Positions 18,085 through 28,045 of a stretch of 64,000 nt of DNA are shown in pieces. The position numbers and the translations under genes are program-made. The stretch is taken from NCBI GenBank assembly GCA_037481695.1, contig JBBFLE010000001.1, positions 1 to 64,000 on the forward strand, given 5' to 3'. The notes beneath the pieces are model-generated. The model saw only the letters and a program-made list of their open reading frames with translations, ran no database searches and had not been told where the DNA came from. Each line of letters begins with the position of its first letter. Position 1 is the stretch's first letter. The DNA is from a bacterium. GTDB lineage: Bacteria > Desulfobacterota > Desulfocorpusculales > Desulfocorpusculum.

Positions 18085-20715
18085 TCAGTGGATCAAAGCC
18101 AGGCTGGAGCTCTCCATCTTTTCCATGGCCTGGTGCAGGCTCCTTTCCACCTGAGCCAGCCTGGCCTTATCCCACACTTTTTGACCGCTGGCGTCTTGCA
18201 CATAGAAAACATCCACCACCTGTCCCCTGCGAGTGTCGATGATGGCTACATGTACCCCAAGTTCCAGCTCGGCCAGAACACTGGTGATGAGAAAAAGCAA
18301 ACCAAAACGATCCCCAGCGCGAACCTCCACCACCGTGTAAAAGTCAGAAGATCTGTTATCTATTCTTATCCTCGGTTTCACTGCCGGGTATCTGCTGGAA
18401 GGCCCTGCCGGTGCTCTGGCCCTCTTGGCCATGAGCTCCTCCATGGCCAACCCTCCCTGGAGCACTGCCTGCAGATCTTTCTCCATCTCTTTTATCTTGA
18501 GGGAATCCACTGACTCATCGCTCTTGCCACCGAGGGGCTCCACCCGGAAAGTGTCCATGGCGATACCATTTGCCCAGGTGTGAATTCGAGCCGCCAATAT
18601 ATTCAAACCATGGGCTACCATTACCCCACAGATACGGCTGAAGAGCCTGGGGGCGTCTCTTGTACAGACTATGATCTCCTGATGCTCCTGGAGATTTCTG
18701 TGAGCCAAAAGAACCGTACTTCTTCTTTCCACCATCTCAAGGGCCAGGAGCACCTGCTCCACCAACAGCTCTTGCTCTGTAGTGAGAAGATATCTCGGAG
18801 GCAGCACCTCCAGCCATTTTTCCAGCTCTGGCTGAGACATCCGATCTTTGAGGGCGCATCTGACCTTCTCCCTGGCCTCCCTGACCCGCAGGGTTGACTC
18901 AGGGGAGACCAAATCGCCTGTTTCCAGAATCCTCCTGGATTTCAAATAGAGCTCTTTGAGAAGCTGATCCTTCCAGTCTGTCAGAAGGTCAGGGCCCGTT
19001 GCCCTGAGATCCGCCAGGGTAAGCAAGTAAAGGTCATTGAGTCTGGCAATACAGCCCACGGTACGGCAGAGGTCCACCACCACCTTTTCCTCTGTCAGGT
19101 CACGCCCCAAAGCAGTGTCCATCAGGGTTATGTGCTCTTTGACCAGGAAAATGGTCCTTTCAGCCTGGGAACGTGGAACCCACCATCTGTCCAGTATTGC
19201 CCGCACCAGGCTTGCCCCCTTGAGGGCGTGCCCAGAGCCGTTTCCCTTGCCTATGTCGTGCAGCAGGGCAGCCAGCGCCAAAGCTCCCCAACTCTCCACC
19301 TCCGAAGCCACTTGGCTGCTGAGGGGCTCTCCACTCCCTTTGTTCTTGGTTTTACGGATCAGGGCCAGTTCCCTGACTGTCTCAAGACAGTGAACGTCCA
19401 CCGTGTATGCATGATATGCATCATGTTGCACCTGGAAACAGATCCTTCCAAACTCCGGGATGTAAGCCTGAAGCAACCCCAGCCTATGCATTAGCTCCAG
19501 GGCAGCATAACCGCAGTCATCTGTATCCAGAATTGAAAGAAAAACCTCCCTGACTCTTCTGGACCTGCAGAATCCGGCATCCACCATGTGCAAGGAGGCC
19601 TTTATCTCGTCTCTTGTGAACAAGTCCAGCTCAATACCATGCTTGTGGGCAAATGCAATAGCCTCTATCATCTTGGCTGGATCTCGGGAGAAGACCCCTT
19701 CATCCACCAAGGTGAGTCTGCCCCTTATCACCTGAAAGCCTGGGCCCAGGCCTTGGGGGGCATAACTCGGGCCTTCAGGACCAGCCCCAAGGGAAGGATC
19801 CGTCACCTTCTGTATGCACTCCTCGACAAAGTAGCGCACGCGGGTGGTATGCCGATAATACTCCCTCATGAAACTCTCGGTCGGTACGGAACCTGAGACC
19901 CTTGCAGGAAAATCCTTTGCCAGAAGCTCTTGCAGCCCGAAGGTTAGCTGGTCCTCCTTCCTGGAAGCGCTTCTGTGCAGTTGCAGACGCACCTGCCATA
20001 GAAAGCTGTGGGCTTGCTGGAGTTCTCTGATCTCATCCTGACTCAAAAGAGCGTGCTGTACCATGTCTTGTAAATTCTTCACTGGAAACACGGCACGTGC
20101 CAGCCACATGGCCGCCTGGTAATCCCTTAGGCCCCCAGGGCCGTTTTTGAGATGGGGTTCCAGGAGAAAAGGGGCACGAGAATAAGTTCTATGCCTCTCC
20201 CTGATGGAACCCAGGAGTCCCTTGACGAATTTATCTTTTTCATTCACGGTCAGCTCGGTGCTCAGAGTTCTATGAAACTCCAGGAATAAGCCTTGGTTCC
20301 CTGCAAGGAACCTTCCGTCCAAGAGAGCTGTCCACGTGGGGATGTCCCTCAAGGCCACTTCCACACAATCTTGTATTGTTCTGACACTGTGGCCCACTTC
20401 CAGATGGAGATCCCACAGGGTGTGAAGGATGCTGTATATGGTTTCCAGAGTTTCTTGGGCAGAAGTCTCATGACACAAGAACATGAGATCCACGTCGCTC
20501 CACGGAGTAAGCTCTTTTCTCCCATATCCCCCAACTGCGACCAGGGCCATATCCTTGGAGGCCGATCTTGCCGACATCTCCTGGAACAGATCCCCCATGA
20601 TCCTGTCCAATAGATTGGCATAATCTTGCAAGATTGGCCCAGGATCTCCCCAGGATTGGCCTTGTTCCTTGATGCGAGACAAGGCCTCTTTTGCTCTTGT
20701 TAGAATCCGGCGCAC
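18085..20715 (-). CDS. glnD: PII uridylyltransferase / uridylyl-removing enzyme GlnD
   Basis: Glutamine sensor that uridylylates PII when glutamine is low and deuridylylates it when high. Its 876 residues show the expected order: nucleotidyltransferase domain with VGGYGRKELTPWSDVDLMFL (about 60-85), the PII-UTase helical domain, an HD hydrolase domain with LLHDIGKG (about 490-500), and two C-terminal ACT domains (from about 690) that bind glutamine. It heads the nitrogen block; amt starts 138 bp downstream. Confidence 0.95.
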   Translation of the reverse strand: MRRILTRAKEALSRIKEQGQSWGDPGPILQDYANLLDRIMGDLFQEMSARSASKDMALVAVGGYGRKELTPWSDVDLMFLCHETSAQETLETIYSILHTLWDLHLEVGHSVRTIQDCVEVALRDIPTWTALLDGRFLAGNQGLFLEFHRTLSTELTVNEKDKFVKGLLGSIRERHRTYSRAPFLLEPHLKNGPGGLRDYQAAMWLARAVFPVKNLQDMVQHALLSQDEIRELQQAHSFLWQVRLQLHRSASRKEDQLTFGLQELLAKDFPARVSGSVPTESFMREYYRHTTRVRYFVEECIQKVTDPSLGAGPEGPSYAPQGLGPGFQVIRGRLTLVDEGVFSRDPAKMIEAIAFAHKHGIELDLFTRDEIKASLHMVDAGFCRSRRVREVFLSILDTDDCGYAALELMHRLGLLQAYIPEFGRICFQVQHDAYHAYTVDVHCLETVRELALIRKTKNKGSGEPLSSQVASEVESWGALALAALLHDIGKGNGSGHALKGASLVRAILDRWWVPRSQAERTIFLVKEHITLMDTALGRDLTEEKVVVDLCRTVGCIARLNDLYLLTLADLRATGPDLLTDWKDQLLKELYLKSRRILETGDLVSPESTLRVREAREKVRCALKDRMSQPELEKWLEVLPPRYLLTTEQELLVEQVLLALEMVERRSTVLLAHRNLQEHQEIIVCTRDAPRLFSRICGVMVAHGLNILAARIHTWANGIAMDTFRVEPLGGKSDESVDSLKIKEMEKDLQAVLQGGLAMEELMAKRARAPAGPSSRYPAVKPRIRIDNRSSDFYTVVEVRAGDRFGLLFLITSVLAELELGVHVAIIDTRRGQVVDVFYVQDASGQKVWDKARLAQVERSLHQAMEKMESSSLALIH

Positions 20716-20896
20716 CTATACCCCCCGATTTAGTTCGCTTAAAAGAAAATATGGTGCCAACAGAGGATTGTTTGAAAAAAAACAGGCTAAGTTATTTAAA
20801 ATCAAGGGGTTTCAAGACCACGGACCGAGGCTACCTGGCCATGCTCTCGTGAAGAATTAAGACAAAATTGTAGTAGTACTAGCCAATAACATACAA

Positions 20897-21634
20897 TTAT
20901 GTATGATCCTCAGGGTTGGGTCTGTTTTCTTCAAGGGGTTGTTTTCCTATCCCCAGGTGCCTTATCACCATGCCCTCCACCAAAAACACCACCTCCTCGG
21001 CAATGTTGGTGGCTTCATCCCCTATGCGCTCCAGGTGTCTTCCGGCTATTATGAGCTCAACCCCGCGCAACACCAGCCTATGTTCCCTCATCATCCATTG
21101 GATCATCTCTTCCAGAAGATGCCTGTTCAGGCTGTCCAGTTCATCGTCTCTAGCACAGACCTGGTAAGCAAGGGACACATCTTTTCGAACAAAGGCATCC
21201 AAACATTGTCTCGTCATGTCTTGAGCTATCACAGCCATCATTTGCAAGGTGGAAGGTATGTCGAAGGATTCCATCTCCGAGAGCTCCAGAGCTCTCTCGG
21301 CCACGTTTACCGCCTGATCCCCCATGCGCTCAAGAAAAGTGTTGATCTTCATGGCAGAGGTGATGAATCTCAGATCCACAGCCACTGGTTGCTGAGTTGC
21401 CAGAAGCCTTATGCAGTTCGATTCGATCTTATTTTCCAGGGCATTGACCCTTCTATCCCGCTGGATGACGGCCTTGGCCAAGCCCAGATCTCTACGCACC
21501 AGAGCCTGAGTTGCCTCTGAGATAGCCTGCTCCACAAAGGAGGCCATCTTCAAGAGATCATCTTTTACTGCTTCCAGTTGCCTGTGAAAAGAAGCATAGC
21601 CCAAGGCGATCTCCTTTCCCCGGGACTCAGCCAA
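20897..21634 (-). CDS. phoU: Phosphate-signalling protein PhoU
   Basis: Negative regulator linking the Pst transporter to PhoR. The 245-residue protein has two PhoU three-helix repeats, each with an E-R-x-G-D type motif ([12 protein letters not shown] and [12 protein letters not shown]). It overlaps pstB by 8 bp at the end of the pst operon. Its stop codon lies within a small inverted repeat (CATACA-ATTA-TGTATG, 20890-20905). Confidence 0.95.
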   Translation of the reverse strand: MAESRGKEIALGYASFHRQLEAVKDDLLKMASFVEQAISEATQALVRRDLGLAKAVIQRDRRVNALENKIESNCIRLLATQQPVAVDLRFITSAMKINTFLERMGDQAVNVAERALELSEMESFDIPSTLQMMAVIAQDMTRQCLDAFVRKDVSLAYQVCARDDELDSLNRHLLEEMIQWMMREHRLVLRGVELIIAGRHLERIGDEATNIAEEVVFLVEGMVIRHLGIGKQPLEENRPNPEDHT

Positions 21635-22439
21635 AGCGTCCCGTCACATAATCCATGGTTTGTTGCACCTTTGGAGTGGTAAAAATGCGAGCTGTGTCTC
21701 CGTACTCTATGAGCCTCCCCAAGTACATGAAGGCCGTGTTGTCGCTAACTCTGGCTGCCTGCTGCATGTTGTGAGTCACGATTATTATCGTGTATCTTCC
21801 CCGCAGGGCATCTATTAGCTCTTCTATCTTACCTGTGGCCACGGGATCCAAGGCCGAGCACGGTTCGTCCATTAGCAGTACATCTGGGTCTGCAGCCACG
21901 GCCCTAGCAATGCAAAGCCGCTGCTGTTGCCCTCCGGACAAACCCAAAGCATTTTCCTTGAGACGATCTTTGACCTCCTCCCAAAGAGCAGCAGCTCTTA
22001 GAGAACGCTCCAGGGTCTCCTCCAGGAGAGCTTTATCACGAACTCCATCGACTTTCAACGGATATAGAACATTTTCGGCTATGGACATGGGAAAAGGGTT
22101 CGGCTTTTGGAAAACCATTCCCATGCGCTTTCTCAGGCCAATCACATCCACCTTGGGGCCATAAATCTCCTGCCCATCCAGGAGGATCTCCCCCGAAGTG
22201 CGGACTCCGGCTATCAAGTCGTTCATGCGGTTCAGGCAGCGAAGAAGAGTGGACTTACCACACCCAGAAGGGCCTATGAGGGCCGTCACAAGTCCTCTTT
22301 CCACATCCATTTTTACCTGGAAAAGAGCCTGGGTGCTCCCGTACCAAAGGGAGAAGTCCTGGATGCTGATTATGGATCCAGCAGCCCCTGGCCTCACGTG
22401 ATAAACCGTCTGCTCTTGTTGCCAAGCCAGTCCCTGCAT
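21627..22439 (-). CDS. pstB: Phosphate ABC transporter ATP-binding protein PstB
   Basis: ATPase subunit that drives phosphate import. In the 270-residue product the Walker A is GPSGCGKST (about 56-64), the signature is [14 protein letters not shown], and the Walker B is [13 protein letters not shown], followed by the VTHNMQQA switch. The N-terminus carries about 20 extra residues before the conserved start of the fold, so translation might begin slightly later. It sits between pstA and phoU. Confidence 0.97.
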   Translation of the reverse strand: MQGLAWQQEQTVYHVRPGAAGSIISIQDFSLWYGSTQALFQVKMDVERGLVTALIGPSGCGKSTLLRCLNRMNDLIAGVRTSGEILLDGQEIYGPKVDVIGLRKRMGMVFQKPNPFPMSIAENVLYPLKVDGVRDKALLEETLERSLRAAALWEEVKDRLKENALGLSGGQQQRLCIARAVAADPDVLLMDEPCSALDPVATGKIEELIDALRGRYTIIIVTHNMQQAARVSDNTAFMYLGRLIEYGDTARIFTTPKVQQTMDYVTGRFG

Positions 22440-22457
22440 TTGCCCTGACTGCCTCCT

Positions 22458-24173
22458 TTAGAAATGGGCCTCCTGGAACCTTCGCCGCAGCCTAGAACGC
22501 ACGAAAATTGCACCCAGGTTCATCAGGGCCACCAGTCCTACCAAGAGTAACGTACTTACAAAAACCATGGGCTTCGCAGCCTCGGAATTGCGGGATTGAA
22601 ATCCCAGGTCATATATGTGGAAGGCCAGGTGCATGAAACTCCTCTCAAGGTGCACATAGGGAAATATGTCGTCCACCGGAAGCTCTGGGGCGATCTTCAC
22701 CACTCCCACCAGCATCAAGGGGGCCACCTCCCCCGCGCCCCTGGCCATGGCCAAAATGAGGCCTGTGAGGATCCCGGGCATGGCCCTGGGAAGAACTATG
22801 TAGCGGATGGTCTGCCACCTAGATGCACCACAGGCCAGAGAACCTTCCCTCATGGAACCCGGCACCGCTGCCACGGCCTCCTCTGTGGCCACTATGACTA
22901 CAGGCAGTGTGAGAAGTGCCAGGGTCAGAGAAGACCACAGCAACCCACCTGTGCCAAAGGTGGGGCTGGGAAGTCTTTCCGGGAAAAACAAGGCGTCTAT
23001 TCTTCCCCCCACAAGGTATGCAAAGAAACCCAGGCCGAAGACGCCATAGACTATGGAGGGGACCCCGGCCAGGTTGTTTACCCCTATCCTTATGGCAGAC
23101 ACTAGCATTCCCTGTCTCGCATACTCCCTCAAATAGAGTGCAGCCACCACACCCAAGGGGGCAACCGCCAGGGACATGATCACGGTCATGACAAAAGTTC
23201 CAAAGATGGCTGGCATCACCCCACCTTCGCTATTGGCTTCCCTGGGTTCTTGGGTCAGTAACTCCCACCACCTGGAGAAATAGACTCCCAAGCGATCCAG
23301 GACTCCCAGGGCGTTGGGCCTGAACATTCTGACTATCTCTGAGAGGCGAAGTCTCTTCTGTTGTCCTTCCACAGTTGATAGGGACACCCAGAACTTGGCA
23401 TCTTCCTCCCTGAGCTTCTGGATTTCCCGCTCCAGCTCTCTGTAATGAGCCTGAAGTCTTTCCATGGTCCAATCGTGATTCCTTTTGGCCCGCAAATAAC
23501 TCTCGCTCTTTTCCCCGTACTTCATGGAGGCCTTCCTGAGAGAAAGCCTCTCCCGCTCCATGCTGTGATTCACTTTAGAGATCTGGCCTTTTTCCAGATC
23601 CCTTATCCTCTGCCTTCTTCTTTGGGCTTCTTTATGTACATTTCTCATCAATTCTGCTGTAATATCAACCTGTTGATAAGTTCTTCCATCAAGCTCCAAG
23701 AATTCGATCCTTCCTATGAAGGGACCCCATTCTGTGCGCTCTATGAACCAGAAATCTTGCGGGCTACTCTGCTCTTGAATCTGGGACTCTAGGACCCACC
23801 TGAAATCCTCGTTGTAAAGGTCGAAGTTACCCGTTCGTAACAGTATCCTTCTTTCTGTGCCCCCTTGCCTGATTATCCTTTCCCTTGTCTTCTCATCCAT
23901 CTTCTCCAACTGGTGAGGCTCGGGTCTGAATTCCTGGCGGCGGAAAACCTCCCCGGCCAATCTGGTTCCATCATTCAGAACCAGCACCCTGATGGGCTTG
24001 GGGTAAAACGCCCCCAAACCGTTCCAAACCACAAGAAGAAGAAAACCGGCAATCATGGCCAGGCCCAGGGCCAGAGCCCCCCCAAAACACCACTGAAAAG
24101 GCTCCCCCCTTGCTGCCAGATCCGGCCCAGCCGAGGCTTTCCACTTCCCCCTGGCTCCCACATTCTGGTTCAT
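22458..24173 (-). CDS. pstA: Phosphate ABC transporter permease PstA, extended form
   Basis: Inner-membrane permease subunit for phosphate import. At 571 residues it is about twice the length of E. coli PstA. One membrane span (about 30-52) is followed by roughly 270 residues without further spans, including a charged Arg/Glu/Gln-rich coiled-coil stretch (about 180-280). The standard permease domain then starts near residue 325 and holds the EAA-type loop CGASRWQTIRYIVLPRAMPG. Large PstA proteins of this type are known in other proteobacteria; the role of the extra-membrane part is not established to my knowledge. It pairs with an equally enlarged PstC. Confidence 0.92.
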   Translation of the reverse strand: MNQNVGARGKWKASAGPDLAARGEPFQWCFGGALALGLAMIAGFLLLVVWNGLGAFYPKPIRVLVLNDGTRLAGEVFRRQEFRPEPHQLEKMDEKTRERIIRQGGTERRILLRTGNFDLYNEDFRWVLESQIQEQSSPQDFWFIERTEWGPFIGRIEFLELDGRTYQQVDITAELMRNVHKEAQRRRQRIRDLEKGQISKVNHSMERERLSLRKASMKYGEKSESYLRAKRNHDWTMERLQAHYRELEREIQKLREEDAKFWVSLSTVEGQQKRLRLSEIVRMFRPNALGVLDRLGVYFSRWWELLTQEPREANSEGGVMPAIFGTFVMTVIMSLAVAPLGVVAALYLREYARQGMLVSAIRIGVNNLAGVPSIVYGVFGLGFFAYLVGGRIDALFFPERLPSPTFGTGGLLWSSLTLALLTLPVVIVATEEAVAAVPGSMREGSLACGASRWQTIRYIVLPRAMPGILTGLILAMARGAGEVAPLMLVGVVKIAPELPVDDIFPYVHLERSFMHLAFHIYDLGFQSRNSEAAKPMVFVSTLLLVGLVALMNLGAIFVRSRLRRRFQEAHF

Positions 24174-24198
24174 GGCTGTCTCTTGCGTACCAAAGGTC

Positions 24199-26808
24199 TT
24201 AGAGCTGCTGGGTTCTCTTTCGAAAACGCTGTCTTACCAGCTCTGCCAGCGTGTTGATGACAAAGGTCATGGAAAATAAAACCAAAGCGGTCAAAAAGAG
24301 TACCCTGTACAGAGTCCCTCCTTTGACAGCCTCGGGCAGCTCCACAGCAATGTTGGCTGAAAGCGCCCTGAATCCGTTGAAAAGATTCAAGTCTATGATG
24401 GGCGTATTGCCTGCTGCCATGACCACGATCATGGTCTCACCCACTGCTCGGCCCATACCGATCATGATGGCCGAGAACACCCCACTGGCTGCTGTGGGAA
24501 GCACCACCCAAAGGGCTGTTTGCCAGGGGGTAGCACCGCAACTCAGGCTGGCTGCCCTGAGATGATCGGGGACCCCACTCAGGGCTTCCTCTGCCAGGGT
24601 ATAGATGAGAGGTACCACCGCAAAGCCCATGGCAAAGGCCACCACCAGGGTGTTTCTTTGCACGTAGGTTCCCACCAAGCCACTTCTGGGATCAAAACCG
24701 ATCCATTCCAGAAGCCATGCCCCCAAAAGGCTGATGGTGAATGCCGTGAAAAACACGGCTGCTGCCCGTGCGGTCTCGCCCCAACGGCTCTTGTTCCGGG
24801 GCCATAAACGTTTGCCCAGGCAAAAGGCACAAAGGCAAATAGTTGTAGGCAAAAGCACCAGAAAAAGGGGTGGAAGAGCTCCACGGGCCCCTCCGCTTAA
24901 CCAGGCCTTTAGGTCTCCGGCAAAAAAAATCTGCTCCACCGTGGAGCCGATTTTCAAGGAAAGAAAAAGCCCAAAGGCCATCACACAGGCTATTAGAAAG
25001 AGCTTCTTGAGCCCATGAATCCCTCTGGTGGCCTGATCTGGAAACAATTGCAAAACATAGCCCCCCAACAGCAGGCCCAAAGGTATGAGCAGGAAGGAGA
25101 TCAGCACAGATGAGATCCAGGATTCCACAACCGGAGCTAGCACCAGTGCTGCCACAAAACCGAGAATGACCGAAGGCAGAGAGGCCATGACCTCCATCAC
25201 CGGTTTGACCTTCGAGCGCACCTGAGGCGACAGGAATTCCGAGGTGTAAATTGCACCCAGTATCGCCAAGGGAACTGCAAACATGAGAGCATAGAATGTT
25301 CCCTTGAGGGTTCCAAAGATCAACGGTACTAAAGAAAGTTTGGGTTCAAAATCCTCTGTGGCACCTGAGGACTGCCAGACAAACTCTGGCTCTGTCCTCC
25401 CCTCGTACCAAACCTTTCCGAACAGGGTTTCCCAAGAGGTTTCAGGATGGGGTCCCACAAGATGCCAAAGGCCTGCAACCCCATTGGATCCCAAAGCCAC
25501 CAGAGCATCCAGCCTGGGTGCCAAGGCTGCCCGAAGGCCAGAGTGGCCAGGCCAGGAGATTACAGCCAAATTCTTCTTGCTTGTGGCATGCCTTACCCTT
25601 AGTTCCCCTCCAGCATCCCAGGTTACAAAGGTCTTGCCTCTTGTTCCTCCCTCAATGCCCACTATTGGGGCCTTTTGTTTGGATAATTGCCTTGCCAGAA
25701 CCAACGAGCGGCCGTCCTCTGTTGGGGCCTGCTCTTTATGCACCAGAAACCAGATCCCCACGGAGCCGTCTGAACCGCCCACCACCAAAGACCTTTCTCC
25801 TGACAAGAAAGCCGCACGGGTCACCTTTACGCCTTGAGGGGTCAATCGGGCCCTTTCAACCAGCTCCTGTCCCTGGGGTCGCCCCACGTCGAATCTAAAA
25901 AGCTCTCCCTCTGCGCTTATGAGAAAAACCATGCTTCCCTGGCCCCCCAAGAGAAGGTGAAACTCCTGGGGGTTGGACAAAGACACCTTGATTCTCTTGC
26001 TCTGTACAGACTCCCTGGTTTGCCCGGTCAAAAGGTTTCTCTTGAGTTCCACCCTGTTGACCCAGAGATTCATATGCTCATCCAGGGCTGCCAGGGAACG
26101 GGTGGGGCGTTCCTCGGTACCCCCGATTCGGTAATCCAACTTCAGGATGGCTCCCCCATTGTCCGAAACCCTGATGGGCTCCCCTAAAGAGGCCTCCAGA
26201 ACAAGAAGTCTTGCTTCGCCGGAGGGGGAAAGCTTATAAATGCTCTTGCCGTCTGTACGATCTTGGTCAGAGAGGACCATCAGATCCAGCGGTACATCCT
26301 CGGTCTTTCTGGGATGAGAAACAACTCTTAAGGTCCCCAATCTCACACTTCCATCCTCAAACCCGATGGCAAGATTCTCCTTATCTTGGGAGAAGGCCCA
26401 CGCCGTAGGCCTCTCATCTCCCAACTCCCAGGAAGGGGTCCTGAGCAAGGTCCCAGTGCCTGTGTGAAAGGCGAAAAGCCTCCCCCCGGATGTGACACCA
26501 AAGGCCATGGCTGCTTGCTCGTCCAGATTAAAAAGCGCCACCGTCTGGGAAAAGTTATCCAAAACCATCTGGCGGGAAGCTTTTATTCGAGCCCCTTGGA
26601 ACAAGGGGATCACCTCCGCTATCAAAAAGACCATGATACCCATCACAGCCAATAGGACTGATATGCCTCCCAGCGTGATGAACCTATCGGCCAAGAAGTC
26701 GGCAATCAACACCGACTTCTTGGCTTTTCTAACCCCAGACGGTGGCCTGGAAAAAGAGTTCCCATCCCGAGGCCATGGAGTTGAAATCTGTTCTGGCAAT
26801 CTTTTCAC
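24199..26808 (-). CDS. pstC: Phosphate ABC transporter permease PstC with beta-propeller-like insert
   Basis: 869 residues against about 320 in E. coli. After a membrane span (about 45-68), residues about 80-480 form an extracytoplasmic region of repeated beta segments resembling WD40/propeller blades (for example AWAFSQDKENLAIGFEDGSVRLGTL and SLVVGGSDGSVGIW). The conserved permease part follows from about residue 510, with the loop CGATPWQTALWVVLPTAASG. The start codon appears to be GTG. Enlarged PstC proteins occur in other proteobacteria. The gene is separated from pstS by an attenuator-like terminator. Confidence 0.92.
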   Translation of the reverse strand: MKRLPEQISTPWPRDGNSFSRPPSGVRKAKKSVLIADFLADRFITLGGISVLLAVMGIMVFLIAEVIPLFQGARIKASRQMVLDNFSQTVALFNLDEQAAMAFGVTSGGRLFAFHTGTGTLLRTPSWELGDERPTAWAFSQDKENLAIGFEDGSVRLGTLRVVSHPRKTEDVPLDLMVLSDQDRTDGKSIYKLSPSGEARLLVLEASLGEPIRVSDNGGAILKLDYRIGGTEERPTRSLAALDEHMNLWVNRVELKRNLLTGQTRESVQSKRIKVSLSNPQEFHLLLGGQGSMVFLISAEGELFRFDVGRPQGQELVERARLTPQGVKVTRAAFLSGERSLVVGGSDGSVGIWFLVHKEQAPTEDGRSLVLARQLSKQKAPIVGIEGGTRGKTFVTWDAGGELRVRHATSKKNLAVISWPGHSGLRAALAPRLDALVALGSNGVAGLWHLVGPHPETSWETLFGKVWYEGRTEPEFVWQSSGATEDFEPKLSLVPLIFGTLKGTFYALMFAVPLAILGAIYTSEFLSPQVRSKVKPVMEVMASLPSVILGFVAALVLAPVVESWISSVLISFLLIPLGLLLGGYVLQLFPDQATRGIHGLKKLFLIACVMAFGLFLSLKIGSTVEQIFFAGDLKAWLSGGARGALPPLFLVLLPTTICLCAFCLGKRLWPRNKSRWGETARAAAVFFTAFTISLLGAWLLEWIGFDPRSGLVGTYVQRNTLVVAFAMGFAVVPLIYTLAEEALSGVPDHLRAASLSCGATPWQTALWVVLPTAASGVFSAIMIGMGRAVGETMIVVMAAGNTPIIDLNLFNGFRALSANIAVELPEAVKGGTLYRVLFLTALVLFSMTFVINTLAELVRQRFRKRTQQL

Positions 26809-26843
26809 CTGAGTCCCACTCGAAACCTATGGCCTAAACTCTC

Positions 26844-26905
26844 AAAAAACTCCTGCCCGAATCCCCCGACCGATTCCAGAGCCGGGCAGATCGGGCTCAG
26901 GAGTT
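26844..26905 (-). terminator. Terminator/attenuator between pstS and pstC
   Basis: On the minus strand, AACTCCTGAGCCCGA pairs with TCGGGCAGGAGTT (one bulge) around a GC-rich loop and runs directly into a T-tract. It begins 30 nt after the pstS stop and about 35 nt before pstC. Partial read-through here would give much more of the binding protein than of the permeases. Confidence 0.85.
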
Positions 26906-26934
26906 CATATTGCTTCAGGTAGAAATGTTACACT

Positions 26935-27912
26935 CTATGGGGAGATCCCCAATGACTTCAGATCCTCCATGGCCAAGGCAAAGGAAACAGGGTAGAAGCC
27001 ATCTTTTATGACCGCCTGCTGACCAGCTTTGGACAGGACGTACTTGATGAATTCTGCCCGCAAGGGATCCAGTTTTTCTCCGGGTTTGTGATTCAGATAG
27101 ATGTAAAGGAACCTGGCCAGTGGATAATCGCCAGCATAGGCATTTTCCGCTTGGGCCTGGAAGCATTGAGCCCCTTGCTTGGCCGCAAGGGCGATCGCCT
27201 TCACATCCGCGGTCTTATAACCAATGCCCGAGTAACCCATGGCGAAGCGGTCAGATCCCACTGCCTGAACAACTGCCGAAGAGCCTGGCTGTTCTTTTAC
27301 CGTGTCCTTGTAATCGCCTCCAAACAGAGCCACCTCCTTGAAATACCCATATGTGCCCGAAGCTGAATTGCGACCATAAAGGGATATGGGCTTGGAGGCC
27401 CACTCACCCTTAAGCCCCAAATCGCCCCAGGTGGTCATGTCCTTGGGGGCCCCACCCTTGCGCGTCTTGGAAAATATGGCATCAAGCTGCTCAAGGCTCA
27501 AGCAGTCTATGGGGTTATCTTTATGTACAAAGACGGCCAAGGAGTCAACCGCAACCCTAATCCTGGCCGGTTTATATCCGAATTTCTTTTCAAATTCATC
27601 TATTTCCTTTGCTTTCATCTCCCTGGACATGGGGCCAAAATGGGCAGTGCCTGCAATCAGGGCTGGGGGAGCCGTGGAGGAGCCTTTCCCTTCCACTTCT
27701 ATTTTTACCCCAGGATAAAATGATCTGAATCCCTCTGTCCAAAGGGCCATGAGGTTGTTCAAGGTGTCAGATCCGATGGATTTTATGGTTCCAGAGATCC
27801 CCTGAGCAACCTTGTAATCTGGGAGTTTGGGATCAAGATCCACTGTAATTCCTTTGGCTGGAAGGCCAAGTAGCCCACCTGCTACCATAACTGCCACCAT
27901 CTTCATTTTCAT
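26935..27912 (-). CDS. pstS: Periplasmic phosphate-binding protein PstS
   Basis: Captures phosphate for the PstCAB transporter. I chose the internal ATG at 27912 (GGAGG 8 nt upstream), which opens a clean signal peptide of about 21 residues; a longer frame adds 20 unlikely residues. The SGTIKSIGSDTLNNLM, GKGSSTAPPALIAGTAHFGPMSR and GRNSASGTYGYFKE segments are the phosphate-binding loops of this PstS subfamily. About 325 residues. It is the first gene of the operon, behind a Pho box. Confidence 0.95.
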   Translation of the reverse strand: MKMKMVAVMVAGGLLGLPAKGITVDLDPKLPDYKVAQGISGTIKSIGSDTLNNLMALWTEGFRSFYPGVKIEVEGKGSSTAPPALIAGTAHFGPMSREMKAKEIDEFEKKFGYKPARIRVAVDSLAVFVHKDNPIDCLSLEQLDAIFSKTRKGGAPKDMTTWGDLGLKGEWASKPISLYGRNSASGTYGYFKEVALFGGDYKDTVKEQPGSSAVVQAVGSDRFAMGYSGIGYKTADVKAIALAAKQGAQCFQAQAENAYAGDYPLARFLYIYLNHKPGEKLDPLRAEFIKYVLSKAGQQAVIKDGFYPVSFALAMEDLKSLGISP

Positions 27913-28011
27913 GTTGCCACCTCCATATGGGATTTGGAATTTTTTCACACCTGCCCGGTCAGATGGGATCATTCACACCTCTTGGCCGATGATCCAACTC
28001 ATGTTGCTTCC

Positions 28012-28045
28012 ATGATAATGGGCCATTGTTACAGCCATGTTACAG
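28012..28045 (-). promoter_or_regulatory. Pho box and -10 element of the pst operon
   Basis: On the minus strand two perfect 7-nt direct repeats CTGTAAC (plus-strand 28039-28045 and 28028-28034) are separated by exactly 4 nt, the Pho-box geometry recognised by PhoB. A -10 candidate TATCAT (28012-28017) follows 10 nt later, as in E. coli Pho promoters. This predicts phosphate-starvation control by the PhoB encoded at 38999-39682. Confidence 0.85.

Noticed and set aside
20741-20760. Possible sigma54 promoter upstream of glnD (TGGCAC on the minus strand)
   Set aside because: The -24 half fits, but the invariant GC of the -12 element is TC at the required distance. Not called.
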